Origin: an uncultured Lachnospiraceae bacterium | GTDB taxonomy: Bacteria; Bacillota; Clostridia; Lachnospirales; Lachnospiraceae | Length of the DNA stretch: 44,666 nt | Assembly (NCBI GenBank): GCA_944381535.1 | Contig: CALWLN010000213.1 | Location: 1 to 44,666, forward strand | Direction of reading: 5' to 3' | Shown: piece by piece, positions 15,403 through 22,549 of the stretch | Layout of the letters: every line of letters starts with the position of its first letter | Numbering within the stretch: position 1 is the stretch's first letter | Notes under the pieces: generated by a model | Told to the model about the DNA's origin: nothing | The model's input: the letters and a program-made list of their open reading frames with translations, nothing else | The model's database searches: none | Translations under genes and position numbers: made by a program

Positions 15403-15789
15403 TCAACTCAAAAACCGGCTGATGGTTTCCAGCAAGGCCAGCAGCACCGGCATGCTGATCACCAGGATCGACAGCTTTCCAAACATCTCAATCTGCCCGG
15501 CCACCGCCTGGTAGCCCGCGTCCCTGCACAGATTGGAAGAAAATTCCGCCACATAGGTAATGCCGATCATCTTCAGCAGCACCGCCACGTATTTCGCGTC
15601 CAGCCGGATGTAGCTCTGCATTTCATTGATGGCGTTCATCACCACCTCCAGCTTAGTCACCAGGAAAAAGAAAATGCACAGGCAAGCGCCCATGGTGATG
15701 AAAATTTCGTACTCCGGCCGGCCTCCCTTGACCTGAATCGCCAGAAGCACCGCCGCCAGCCCGACCATTGCGATTTTTATAATATCCAT
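15403..15789 (-). CDS. spoIIIAD: Stage III sporulation protein AD
   Basis: Small polytopic membrane protein of 128 residues (133 in B. subtilis) with four predicted helices, at about 5-22, 29-48, 65-85 and 105-125. The start MDIIKIAMVGLAAVLLAIQV and the motif YEIFITMGACLCIFFFLVTK are typical. SpoIIIAC and SpoIIIAD are thought to form a membrane pore-like part of the complex. The start is ATG with GGAGAG upstream. It is tightly packed between AC and AE. Confidence 0.92.
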   Translation of the reverse strand: MDIIKIAMVGLAAVLLAIQVKGGRPEYEIFITMGACLCIFFFLVTKLEVVMNAINEMQSYIRLDAKYVAVLLKMIGITYVAEFSSNLCRDAGYQAVAGQIEMFGKLSILVISMPVLLALLETISRFLS

Positions 15790-15797
15790 AAGCTCTC

Positions 15798-15992
15798 CTA
15801 CAGCGCAAACAGATTTTTGATGGTTTCAAACAGCTCATAGATATAAGGAACAATCCAGAACAGTACGATCAACAGCCCCGCCAGGCTTGTCAGAAAGGCA
15901 TGCTCCTCCCTCCCGCTGTGCTTTAGGACCTGGCTTATCACCGTCACCAGAATCCCCACCGCCGCTATTTTAAAAATCAAGTTTATGCTCAT
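15798..15992 (-). CDS. spoIIIAC: Stage III sporulation protein AC
   Basis: A 64-residue protein with two membrane helices (about 5-22 and 30-55), close to the 68 residues of the B. subtilis protein. The ATG at 15992 is preceded by GGAGG at a 4-nt spacing; an open frame extends 15 codons further upstream into spoIIIAB but without ribosome site. Key segments are NLIFKIAAVGILVTVISQVL and LLIVLFWIVPYIYELF. It lies 11 bases after spoIIIAB and 8 before spoIIIAD. Confidence 0.92.
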   Translation of the reverse strand: MSINLIFKIAAVGILVTVISQVLKHSGREEHAFLTSLAGLLIVLFWIVPYIYELFETIKNLFAL

Positions 15993-16003
15993 ACGTCCTC
16001 CTG

Positions 16004-16522
16004 TCAAATCAATATCAGAATGAGAAACAGCCCACACATCACACTGAGATATTGATACATTTTCTGTTTGACGGCCAGCTCGTCCCGGGCCTGATTGATT
16101 TTATGCTCCACCTGCTGGACATACAGCGCAATATTATTTACCTGCATGTGGACGTCCAGATAGCCGAAATTTTCCGCAAGACCGGTGAGTATGAAAAATT
16201 CCTCCTCCGAAAAATAAAATTCCTCCCGCCGATGCTCCACGGCGCTTCCCCAGATTTCCCGGAGGGTGGCTTCCCGCTCCTTACGCATCCGTCCGGCCAC
16301 CTCCATAAGCAGGCCGCTAAAGGGCTCCTTCCCCTGCCCGGCGATATGCAAAAAGGCCTCGTCCAGGGTGGCCCTGGCAAAAGAAAACTCCCGGTCAAGC
16401 ATGAGCAGCATTTCTTTCAAACCCTCAAGCTGCCTTAAATGCTCCGTTAAACGCTGTTTTAACTGAAATCCAACGGCAAATGCCGCGAAAAGAACCAGTC
16501 CGGCTCCCAGAAGTTTCACCAT
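16004..16522 (-). CDS. spoIIIAB: Stage III sporulation protein AB
   Basis: Membrane protein of 172 residues with a hydrophobic helix at each end (about 4-20 and 155-172) and a helical cytoplasmic middle. Structural work on the family places this middle near type II secretion GspF-like folds, matching SpoIIIAA as the ATPase partner. The KQRLTEHLRQLEGLKEML and FSFARATLDEAFLHIAGQ segments are recognisable. The start overlaps the end of spoIIIAA by 7 bases, which suggests coupled translation. Confidence 0.9.
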   Translation of the reverse strand: MVKLLGAGLVLFAAFAVGFQLKQRLTEHLRQLEGLKEMLLMLDREFSFARATLDEAFLHIAGQGKEPFSGLLMEVAGRMRKEREATLREIWGSAVEHRREEFYFSEEEFFILTGLAENFGYLDVHMQVNNIALYVQQVEHKINQARDELAVKQKMYQYLSVMCGLFLILILI

Positions 16523-17454
16523 ATCCGCTCCAGCCCTTCGTCATATATCTCCGTGGTCCGTTCCATTTTTTCGTTTCGCCGTATCAACAGATACCGCTGA
16601 AAGAACCCCTGTTCCAGCCATTTTTTCAGATGGGGTTTCTTGCGCGTTTCCTCCATGCTCTCCCCATGCATGGTGCCCAGGATGTGACAGCCGCAGTGCA
16701 GAGCGTACTCCACCGCCTCATAGTCCGCCTCTCCCCCCAGCTCGTCCACCCCGATAATCTGAGGCGACATGGAGCGAAGCAGCAACAGCATACCCTCCGA
16801 CTTGGGACAGCAGTCCATCACATCCGTCCTGGGTCCCAAATCGTTCTGGGGACGACCCAGATAACAGGCAGCAATTTCGCTGCGCTCGTCCACCACCCCC
16901 ACCTTAAGACCGTGATGACGGCTGTTCCCTGTGGACAACTGCCGGATACAGTCCCGCAGCAATGTAGTCTTCCCCAGCCCCGGCGGCGAGAGAATCAGAG
17001 TATTATAAATACCATTTTCACAGCGAATATGAGGAAGCACCTGGTCTGCGCAGCCCTTATGTTCCCCGGCAATCCGAATATTCAAAAAGGAAATCTGCCG
17101 GATGGTTTTGACACTGCCGCCCTCGCACACCGTTTTTCCGGCAATGCCAATCCTATGGCCCCCTTGAATGGTGAGAAAGCCGGCCCGCAGCTCCTCCTCA
17201 AAGGCGTAGAGCGAATAGTTGCTCATAAACAGCACCACATCCTTCATATCCTGCTCCGTAGCCCTGTAGGCCCTCTCCATGGAGACGGTGAGCCGCCCGG
17301 CCTGTTTGTCCCAAAACAGCTCCTGGCTGCCGGTATCCAGCAGAACAGGCTGTCCAACCCGCATGCGGATTTCCTCGGGCCGCCCATTCTCACGAAAGCT
17401 TTCTTTTATAAATTCTTTAAGATGTACGGGAAAAATATTGCATAACGCTTCCAT
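16516..17454 (-). CDS. spoIIIAA: Stage III sporulation protein AA, ATPase
   Basis: Cytoplasmic secretion-type ATPase that energises the SpoIIIA channel from the mother cell. The 312-residue product has Walker A SPPGLGKT at residues 156-163, then LLRDCIRQLS, VVDERSEIA, a Walker-B-like IGVDELGG and the Arg/His-containing GTMHGES. The N-terminal 150 residues carry the family-specific domain (PEEIRMRVGQPVLL, IQGGHRIGIAG). It is the first gene of the operon. A sigma-E-like promoter lies 32-60 bp upstream of the ATG, which has GAGAGGAG before it. Confidence 0.95.
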   Translation of the reverse strand: MEALCNIFPVHLKEFIKESFRENGRPEEIRMRVGQPVLLDTGSQELFWDKQAGRLTVSMERAYRATEQDMKDVVLFMSNYSLYAFEEELRAGFLTIQGGHRIGIAGKTVCEGGSVKTIRQISFLNIRIAGEHKGCADQVLPHIRCENGIYNTLILSPPGLGKTTLLRDCIRQLSTGNSRHHGLKVGVVDERSEIAACYLGRPQNDLGPRTDVMDCCPKSEGMLLLLRSMSPQIIGVDELGGEADYEAVEYALHCGCHILGTMHGESMEETRKKPHLKKWLEQGFFQRYLLIRRNEKMERTTEIYDEGLERIW

Positions 17455-17485
17455 GGTCCGCTCCTCTCATGATTCCTGTCTATCT

Positions 17486-17514
17486 ATGTATATGAGGGGG
17501 GATGGGATTTATGA
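17486..17514 (-). promoter_or_regulatory. Sigma-E-like promoter of the spoIIIA operon
   Basis: Minus-strand TCATAAA (17508-17514), 13-bp spacer, CATATACAT (17486-17494). This resembles the B. subtilis sigma-E pattern (TCATATT, 13-14 bp, CATACAAT). The B. subtilis spoIIIA operon is sigma-E dependent, and the distance to the spoIIIAA start is right. Confidence 0.6.
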
Positions 17515-17520
17515 ATACTT

Positions 17521-17563
17521 TTTATTTCATAGGGAAGCCCGAAGGACTTTCCTATGAAATAAA
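17521..17563. terminator. Bidirectional terminator, full copy of palindromic family B
   Basis: TTTATTTCATAGGGAAG, a 9-base loop (CCCGAAGGA) and a complementary arm form a 17-bp stem with one mismatch, flanked by T runs on both strands. It ends antitoxin transcription just before the spoIIIA promoter. A weaker CCC-TTCA-GGGG hairpin followed by TTTTTT lies next to it (17564-17583). It resembles the repeats at 2029-2064 and 5813-5839. Confidence 0.75.
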
Positions 17564-17638
17564 AAATCCCCTGAAGGGAAATCGTGCCATTTGTATGATT
17601 CCTTTCAAGGGATTTAATTTCTATTTCATTCTGTCTGA

Positions 17639-17929
17639 CTATGACTGTGAGTTTGCCTTTGGCGAAACTGTCAGTTTCAACCCAAGTGACTGCATTAACT
17701 TAAGCAATGTATCCAGGTTTGGTATTGTTTTAAAAGATTCAATTCTCGCCACAGAAGACTGCGGCATACCGCACATGGCCGCCAGCTCTCGCTGACTGAT
17801 TCCCAGGGCATTTCTCTGTTCAATCATAGCCCCTACAATGGAGGCAATATTCTCAATCTCCTCCATGTCTCTTTTACTTTCAGGTGAAACGGCTTTTACA
17901 TGTTGCTTATAATCATTCCAGGTCTTCAT
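17639..17929 (-). CDS. XRE-family antitoxin (HigA-like)
   Basis: A 96-residue protein with a helix-turn-helix in its second half (GISQRELAAMCGMPQSSVAR, followed by IESFKTIPNLDTLLKLMQSL). The ATG at 17929 is one base after the toxin stop and has GAGGAGG upstream inside the toxin's last codons, so translation is coupled. The N-terminal half (KTWNDYKQHVKAVSPESKRD) probably wraps the toxin. It should bind the toxin and repress the shared promoter, for which a perfect palindrome at 18244-18263 is the likely operator. Toxin-first order is as in higBA. Confidence 0.85.
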   Translation of the reverse strand: MKTWNDYKQHVKAVSPESKRDMEEIENIASIVGAMIEQRNALGISQRELAAMCGMPQSSVARIESFKTIPNLDTLLKLMQSLGLKLTVSPKANSQS

Positions 17930-17930
17930 G

Positions 17931-18230
17931 CTATTTCCTCCTCTTTTGGGCCAAATAATCATCACGTTCTGCCTTTGCCCTTGCAATTTCACGACGAGGC
18001 GTCTTCTGCGATTTCTTTCGAAAATGGTGAAGTAAAACAAAAACATCATCCTCGTAATAGAAATAAAATACTCGATTATTCCCCGGACGTAGCTCCCAGA
18101 TATCTTCCTCAATATGCTTTATGATATTATCCGGCAGTTGTGTCCCTTTATCCTGCAAGAGCTGAATATAAAGACTTATTTGCTTATATTGAATATGCGC
18201 ATCCTTTACATAATATACCCCATTCCCCAT
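17931..18230 (-). CDS. RelE/HigB-type toxin (phage Gp49-like family)
   Basis: Predicted ribosome-dependent mRNA interferase, 99 residues from the ATG at 18230. An open frame continues eight codons upstream to a TTG, but that lies inside the promoter. Recognisable family features are IWELRPGNNRVFYFYYEDD, FVLLHHFRKKSQKTPRREI and a basic C-terminal helix. Relatives usually start with about 20 more residues carrying a FYxDxxG segment; here the N-terminus is short and starts MGNGVYYVKDAHIQYK. The predicted transcription start is only a few bases before the ATG, so the message is nearly leaderless. Activity of this short form is uncertain. Confidence 0.8.
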   Translation of the reverse strand: MGNGVYYVKDAHIQYKQISLYIQLLQDKGTQLPDNIIKHIEEDIWELRPGNNRVFYFYYEDDVFVLLHHFRKKSQKTPRREIARAKAERDDYLAQKRRK

Positions 18231-18242
18231 TTGTACGTTTTT

Positions 18243-18271
18243 ATGATAGCACAAATGCTATCAGTTGTCAA
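18243..18271 (-). promoter_or_regulatory. Promoter and palindromic operator of the toxin-antitoxin pair
   Basis: Minus-strand TTGACA (18266-18271), 17-bp spacer, TATCAT (18243-18248). A perfect palindrome, TGATAGCA and its complement around a CAAA centre (18244-18263), covers the -10 and most of the spacer. This is the position expected for autorepression by the antitoxin. Confidence 0.85.
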
Positions 18272-18306
18272 TTCATTAACGCAATTACATTTTGTATCAA
18301 GCTTTT

Positions 18307-19008
18307 TTATTTTGCCTTCCGCAGCGTCCGCAAATACGCCTTCTGCTCCTCCGTGATCCGATAGCTCTCAACAGCCTTCTGAATGGCCTTGTTGTGGGTC
18401 CATCTTGCAAGCCACCCCTGCTCTATATAGGGGATAACCGCCTCATACTGCTTGGCCAGCGCCGTGGCAAAATACCAGGCAATCATCATATTCACATAAT
18501 ACTCCTCCGACTGTACCCCCGCAACAAGCTCCGGGTACGCAATATCAAACTGCTCATCCAGATAAAAGGTCATCAACATCTCAATCCCAAACCGGATGGT
18601 ATAGGTCTCTTTCGATTCCATCCAGATTCTAATCTGCGCAAGCAGCTCCTGCAAATGCTTTCCAAACACCTTGGGCCTCATCAAATCGCAGGTGGCCCAG
18701 TTATCCACATAAGGCAAAAAGGCGTTTACCGCCGCAATACATTCCTCATAATCTTTCATAGCCTCCACCAGAAATCCGTGAAGATTGTTCTCCTCATAAT
18801 ATTTGTGGGGAAGTTTCTTCAAAAATTCCGCCGCTTCCGGCGTTTTCGAAAACTCCCTGGCAAATTTCCGCAACTGGGGGGTCCGCACCCCGATCACCAG
18901 ATCCGGGTCCACGGTGGGCATAAGTTTACTGTGGAAATCCTTGTATTTTATATCCTGCAGCTCAAATAGTCTGGTTCTTACGGATTGCTCTATTTCGTTT
19001 TTTCCCAT
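18307..19008 (-). CDS. DNA alkylation repair protein, AlkD-like HEAT-repeat family
   Basis: A 233-residue all-helical protein of the AlkD type, DNA glycosylases that remove bulky N3- and N7-alkylpurines. Family signatures include KYKDFHSKLMPTVDPDLVIG, VRTPQLRKFAREF, FLPYVDNWATCDLMRP and YYVNMMIAWYFATALAKQYE. The WATCD aspartate corresponds to the catalytic Asp of AlkD. The start ATG at 19008 has GGAGAG upstream. It is a single gene between the toxin-antitoxin pair and rpsU, separated from rpsU by a strong terminator. Many clostridial AlkD-like proteins remain untested, so substrate range is inferred. Confidence 0.9.
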   Translation of the reverse strand: MGKNEIEQSVRTRLFELQDIKYKDFHSKLMPTVDPDLVIGVRTPQLRKFAREFSKTPEAAEFLKKLPHKYYEENNLHGFLVEAMKDYEECIAAVNAFLPYVDNWATCDLMRPKVFGKHLQELLAQIRIWMESKETYTIRFGIEMLMTFYLDEQFDIAYPELVAGVQSEEYYVNMMIAWYFATALAKQYEAVIPYIEQGWLARWTHNKAIQKAVESYRITEEQKAYLRTLRKAK

Positions 19009-19020
19009 GGCTTCTCTCCT

Positions 19021-19050
19021 AAAAAAAGACTACCACAACCGTGATAGTCC
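19021..19050 (-). terminator. Terminator of rpsU
   Basis: On the minus strand GGACTATCAC, loop GGTT, GTGGTAGTC, followed by seven T residues, 11 bases after the rpsU stop. Confidence 0.9.
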
Positions 19051-19060
19051 TTTCTCAAAC

Positions 19061-19237
19061 TTAGTTATATTTACGTTTTCTTGCAGCTTCGGATTTCTTT
19101 TTCCGCTTTACACTGGGCTTCTCGTAATGCTCTCTCTTACGAATCTCCTGCTGAATTCCAGCCTTTGCGCAGTTTCTTTTGAATCTGCGTAAAGCGCTAT
19201 CCAAAGTCTCGTTCTCTTTTACGATTACATTTGACAT
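19061..19237 (-). CDS. rpsU: 30S ribosomal protein S21
   Basis: A 58-residue basic protein that I translated directly: [20 protein letters not shown], then [20 protein letters not shown], then [18 protein letters not shown]. Length and sequence are canonical S21, a late-assembling protein near the 3' end of 16S rRNA. The start ATG at 19237 follows GGAGGGAGGTTAGGTGTGAGACT. It has its own promoter (19319-19346) and terminator. A leader of about 80 bases separates promoter and start. Confidence 0.97.
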   Translation of the reverse strand: MSNVIVKENETLDSALRRFKRNCAKAGIQQEIRKREHYEKPSVKRKKKSEAARKRKYN

Positions 19238-19318
19238 AGTCTCACACCTAACCTCCCTCCAGTTGCGTAATCGTGCACACCAACTGTTTGGGTAAAATAT
19301 TTTATTGCACTAGAGATA

Positions 19319-19346
19319 ATTATAACATAAAAATCCGTTTCGTCAA
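19319..19346 (-). promoter_or_regulatory. Promoter of rpsU
   Basis: Minus-strand TTGACG (19341-19346), 16-bp spacer, TATAAT (19319-19324). The insertion sequence begins somewhere within the next 60 bases upstream of it. Confidence 0.75.
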
Positions 19347-19407
19347 CCATTTCCTTGGAAATTTTTAGGATAAACGCATCAATTTTAACCGATTTTACTT
19401 AAAAGTA

Positions 19408-19456
19408 GTGACATCGGTATTTTTTTATAGTATAATGTATTACATAGTATGTAATA
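19408..19456 (+). promoter_or_regulatory. Promoter and palindrome in front of the IS genes
   Basis: GTGACA (19408-19413), 17-bp spacer, TATAAT (19431-19436). The expected start point falls in a perfect palindrome TATTACATA, G, TATGTAATA (19438-19456), which could bind a repressor or fold at the 5' end of the mRNA. Confidence 0.65.
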
Positions 19457-19473
19457 TAAAGGAGGTATGCATA

Positions 19474-20112
19474 TTGGCTGCAAATTACCCCGACTGGGTT
19501 ATGGCTCACAAGAAGAAAGGCACTTATATCAATAAAGTGGGCGACAAATATTATCTTTATGCTGCTCATTCCGAATATGTCAAGGATACTGGCAGAGTAA
19601 AACGTGTCTGTGACGGTTATCTTGGCAGAATTACCAAAGAAGAAGGTTTTATTCCTGCTAATAGAAAATTGAAAAATGATCCGGAGGTGTTTGAGATTGG
19701 TCTTTCACTTACAATCCTTTCCTCTTCTCCGCTGATTCATCAAGGACTTCGGCGTTCCTTTCCCAAATATGGAGATGTTATATATTCCTGTGCTGTCCTG
19801 TCCTATATCTATGGGGAATATTCAGAGGAATTGTTCAAGCATTCCTATCTGTTTCTTGCTTTTCCCGATCTTTCTTTTCCGGAACGGTTCACAAAAGCAC
19901 AGGTCACGGGTATTGAATGCGGAACAAGAATGCTGGAAGAATGCATGGCAAAACGTTTTGGGGAAGAACTCACACGAATCCGCTCCCTCTTTCCTGATGT
20001 CCGGCTTCTGAAAATCAATGACAGCTATTATCTTTCGGGAATTTCCGAACCGGCTGCCCTACTCTCAAAAAAATATAAGATTGAATGGAGAAATCCACTA
20101 TGGCAAAAATAA
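19474..20112 (+). CDS. IS-associated protein of unknown function
   Basis: A 212-residue product from TTG at 19474, which has AAAGGAGG 8 nt upstream; the ATG between them is out of frame. The N-terminal 60 residues (MAHKKKGTYINKVGDKYYLY, then AAHSEYV, RVKRVCDGYLGRITKEEGFI) resemble the N-terminal module seen in several IS1634/IS4-type transposases, as I remember them. The rest is helical with no catalytic motif I can name. It ends 13 bases inside the transposase gene, so the two are translationally coupled. It may help DNA binding or regulate transposition; I cannot say which. Confidence 0.6.
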   Translation: MAANYPDWVMAHKKKGTYINKVGDKYYLYAAHSEYVKDTGRVKRVCDGYLGRITKEEGFIPANRKLKNDPEVFEIGLSLTILSSSPLIHQGLRRSFPKYGDVIYSCAVLSYIYGEYSEELFKHSYLFLAFPDLSFPERFTKAQVTGIECGTRMLEECMAKRFGEELTRIRSLFPDVRLLKINDSYYLSGISEPAALLSKKYKIEWRNPLWQK

Positions 20113-21389
20113 ATTCATTTATCGCAACGTATACGGACACTTTACAGGAACTTGACATTCCGGTTGGAGAAGGACTTCCACCAAAAACTGTCATCCGCAG
20201 ATTCTTAAGGATATTTCAAAAAATTGAAGATTCGAGAATACAGGCAATGACGGATTATCCGCTGGAAGAGATTCTCCTTATCGCTTTTCTTTCAGTACTT
20301 GGTAATGCTTCAACCTGGGCGGACATGGAGCGTTTTGGAAAAGCAAAACAACGCTGGCTCAGAAAATTTCTCCTTCTGAAAAACGGAATTCCATCCCATG
20401 ATACCTTCCGGCGTGTTTTTTCACTGATTGACACGAAGCAGCTTCAGAAAGCTACAGTTACTTTCCTGATGGATAACCTTTATGCCATAAAAAAAGCATT
20501 GGGTATCAAGGATGACGGATACCGTCAGATTTGTGTGGATGGGAAAGAGCAGAAAGGCACGGGGCGGAATTATAATTCGGATAGTAAAATCCGAAATCTC
20601 CAGACCCTCCACATATATGATGCTTCCAATGAACTATGTCTTTATTCAGAGGCAATCAGTGAAAAGACGAATGAGATACCGGTTGCTCAGAAAGCTTTGG
20701 AAAGCATGGACCTAAAGGAATGTATTGTCACTTTTGATGCCCTTCATACACAGAAAGATACCATTGCCATAATACGGGAACGGAAGGGAGAGTATGTGGG
20801 CGGCTTAAAAGGAAACCAGTCAGGGCTTTTGGAAGAGGCTGTCTCATATTTTAACGAAAAAGAACTTCTTGATTATTATAAAGAAAAAGGCGACTTTTAT
20901 GAAACCATGGAAAAAGCACATGGGAAGCTCGAACGCCGTACCTACTATCTTGTAAAACCGACCAAACGGAAGATCATAAAGGAATGGAGTGGTTTAAAAA
21001 CCTTTATCTGCTGTATTAAAGCCATAAAAGACAAGTATGGAAACGCAAAGGAAGAAATCCGTTATTACCTTTCCAGTATGGATGATGTTGAACTGTGTGC
21101 CCAGGCGATCCGCGGGCACTGGAGTGTCGAAAACAAGCTTCATTGGCATCTTGATTACAGTTTGAACAAAGATGATAATACAACAATGGATAAAACAGCA
21201 TTCAATAACTACAGCCTGATTAATAAGATAGTTTTATCTCTATGCAAACTGGCAAAGCCGGTCACAGGCAGTCCAAGCATACGGACTCTCCGCAAGGAGT
21301 TTGGATGGGGATTTGAAGAAAGCCTCTCCCTCCTTCTTTCCAGTTTTGATGAAGAACAGATTCTGAATGCCTTGGAAGCAGTGAAATAA
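20100..21389 (+). CDS. ISAs1-family transposase
   Basis: A DDE-type transposase of 429 residues from the ATG at 20100 (GGAG 9 nt upstream). The N-terminal DDE-associated domain holds YPLEEILLIAFLSVLGNAST, WADMERFGKAKQRWLRKFL and GIPSHDTFRRVFSLID. Catalytic candidates are the Asp in ICVDGKEQKG, the Asp in VTFDALHTQK and the Glu in RGHWSVENKLHWHLD, in the correct order. The C-terminus (NYSLINKIVLSLCKL) is also typical. It is uninterrupted, so the element may still be mobile or arrived recently. Confidence 0.92.
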   Translation: MAKINSFIATYTDTLQELDIPVGEGLPPKTVIRRFLRIFQKIEDSRIQAMTDYPLEEILLIAFLSVLGNASTWADMERFGKAKQRWLRKFLLLKNGIPSHDTFRRVFSLIDTKQLQKATVTFLMDNLYAIKKALGIKDDGYRQICVDGKEQKGTGRNYNSDSKIRNLQTLHIYDASNELCLYSEAISEKTNEIPVAQKALESMDLKECIVTFDALHTQKDTIAIIRERKGEYVGGLKGNQSGLLEEAVSYFNEKELLDYYKEKGDFYETMEKAHGKLERRTYYLVKPTKRKIIKEWSGLKTFICCIKAIKDKYGNAKEEIRYYLSSMDDVELCAQAIRGHWSVENKLHWHLDYSLNKDDNTTMDKTAFNNYSLINKIVLSLCKLAKPVTGSPSIRTLRKEFGWGFEESLSLLLSSFDEEQILNALEAVK

Positions 21390-21420
21390 TCTGAATCAGC
21401 GCAAAACCAACAAATCAGCC

Positions 21421-21455
21421 CATTTAAGCGTCATCAGAAAAATGACGCTTAAATG
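21421..21455. repeat. 14-bp perfect stem-loop after the transposase gene
   Basis: CATTTAAGCGTCAT, 7-base loop, and its exact complement, 31 bases after the transposase stop. There is no T tail on the plus strand, so it may be a structural end of the element or a terminator against outside transcription. The remaining bases up to 21607 hold nothing I recognise. Confidence 0.6.
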
Positions 21456-21607
21456 GTATGTCAAAATATATGCCCGTTCTGTTCCTGCGTACAATGCAGA
21501 CAATAAATGAGCTTTCATTATGGAAGAATTTTCCTCTATATCGATGCTCCATGCATATCTAAAAAAATTTATGCGTTTGTCCTATTGGGGGATTCGGGGT
21601 TGTTTTA

Positions 21608-22549
21608 TCAGGGGATCAGCACAATCCGGTAGCCTTCTTTATTTCGTGCCATGGCAAATCCTTTTTCCCACTCTTCCAACGGGAAAGTATGGGAAATCAG
21701 GCTTTTTACGTTCACCCTTCCCTTTTGCACCAGAGCAATCACCCGCAGCCATGTCTCTCTGTCATAAGCAATACTGCCTATGATTCTCTGATTCTGATAA
21801 ACCATACTTCCCAGATCTGCGCTGGCTCTTCTGCCGAAAATTCCCACCTGGGTCAGTTGACCGTTGTAGATAAGAACTTTCAATCCCGTATCCAATGCCG
21901 CCTGGCTCCCAGAGCATTCCAGTACCGTATCCATTCCTCTGCCCTGCGTAAATTCTCTGCAGGCAGCAAGGATGTCTTCTTTCTGGACATTCAGAATTTT
22001 GTCTGCGCCCAGTTTTTTTGCCATAAGAAGCCTTTCCGTATCGGAATCTGTTCCGGATACTAGGACGAAAGCTCCCTGCAGTTTTGCGGCCTGCAGTGCC
22101 AGAAGGCCGATCACACCCGGGCCTTCGATCAAAACATGGTCTCCGGGCAGGATACGAGACTTGTTAAATACACTGTTTGCGGCAGCTGCCAGGGGCTCCA
22201 GCAGCGCACCTTCCTTAAAAGAAATCTCATTCGGCAGATGGAATACCCAGTCTTCTTCATCCTTAACCACATACTTGGCAAATCCGCCGTCCATGCAGGC
22301 TGTTACACGGTCTCCGGTCTTAAATCTTGTTACACCCTTTCCCGTTTCCACAACAATGCCGCAAAATTCGTGCCCCAAAGGCGTATTCACTTTCCAGGGA
22401 TATGCCCCTTCTATAATATGAAGATCCGTTACACAGATCGCACAGGCCTTGATTTCTATTTTTACATCCCGGTACCCGCAGACCGGCTCTTCTATTTCCC
22501 GGTAATCCACCTGCCTCGGCAGCTCCCCATATTTTACAATGGCTTTCAC
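21608..22549 (-). CDS. Medium-chain dehydrogenase lacking the structural zinc lobe
   Basis: Zinc-type alcohol/polyol dehydrogenase of 313 residues starting at a GTG directly after the aminotransferase stop (AGGAGG 8 nt upstream). Catalytic zinc ligands are C39 (ACAICVTDLH), H60 and E61 (PLGHEFCG). The Rossmann motif is GPGVIGLLALQAAKLQGA. Members normally carry a four-cysteine structural zinc loop after GDRVT; here GDRVTAC passes at once to MDGGFAKYV, so about 25-30 residues are absent without a frameshift. Sorbitol, threonine or inosose-type substrates are all possible. As the last gene of the glycan operon it probably oxidises or reduces a sugar intermediate. Confidence 0.85.
   Translation of the reverse strand: MKAIVKYGELPRQVDYREIEEPVCGYRDVKIEIKACAICVTDLHIIEGAYPWKVNTPLGHEFCGIVVETGKGVTRFKTGDRVTACMDGGFAKYVVKDEEDWVFHLPNEISFKEGALLEPLAAAANSVFNKSRILPGDHVLIEGPGVIGLLALQAAKLQGAFVLVSGTDSDTERLLMAKKLGADKILNVQKEDILAACREFTQGRGMDTVLECSGSQAALDTGLKVLIYNGQLTQVGIFGRRASADLGSMVYQNQRIIGSIAYDRETWLRVIALVQKGRVNVKSLISHTFPLEEWEKGFAMARNKEGYRIVLIP

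Larger units (their letters stand above)
19408..21455 (+). mobile_element. ISAs1-family-like insertion sequence (bounds approximate)
   Basis: The element carries an upstream ORF of unknown role and a complete DDE transposase, preceded by its own promoter and followed by a 14-bp perfect stem-loop. I could not find matching terminal inverted repeats or a target duplication by eye, so the left edge (19347-19408) and the right edge (21455 to about 21600) are estimates. Its lower GC content and plus-strand orientation set it apart from neighbouring genes. Confidence 0.7.

Noticed and set aside
17930-18112. Long N-terminal extension of the antitoxin
   Set aside because: The open frame beyond 17929 overlaps the toxin gene and lacks a ribosome site, while the ATG at 17929 has GAGGAGG at a good distance.
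19280-21607. Terminal inverted repeats of the insertion sequence
   Set aside because: I compared the regions before 19408 and after 21389 by eye and found no convincing 15-25-bp match. The stem-loop at 21421-21455 is internal to one side, so it is not a pair of ends.
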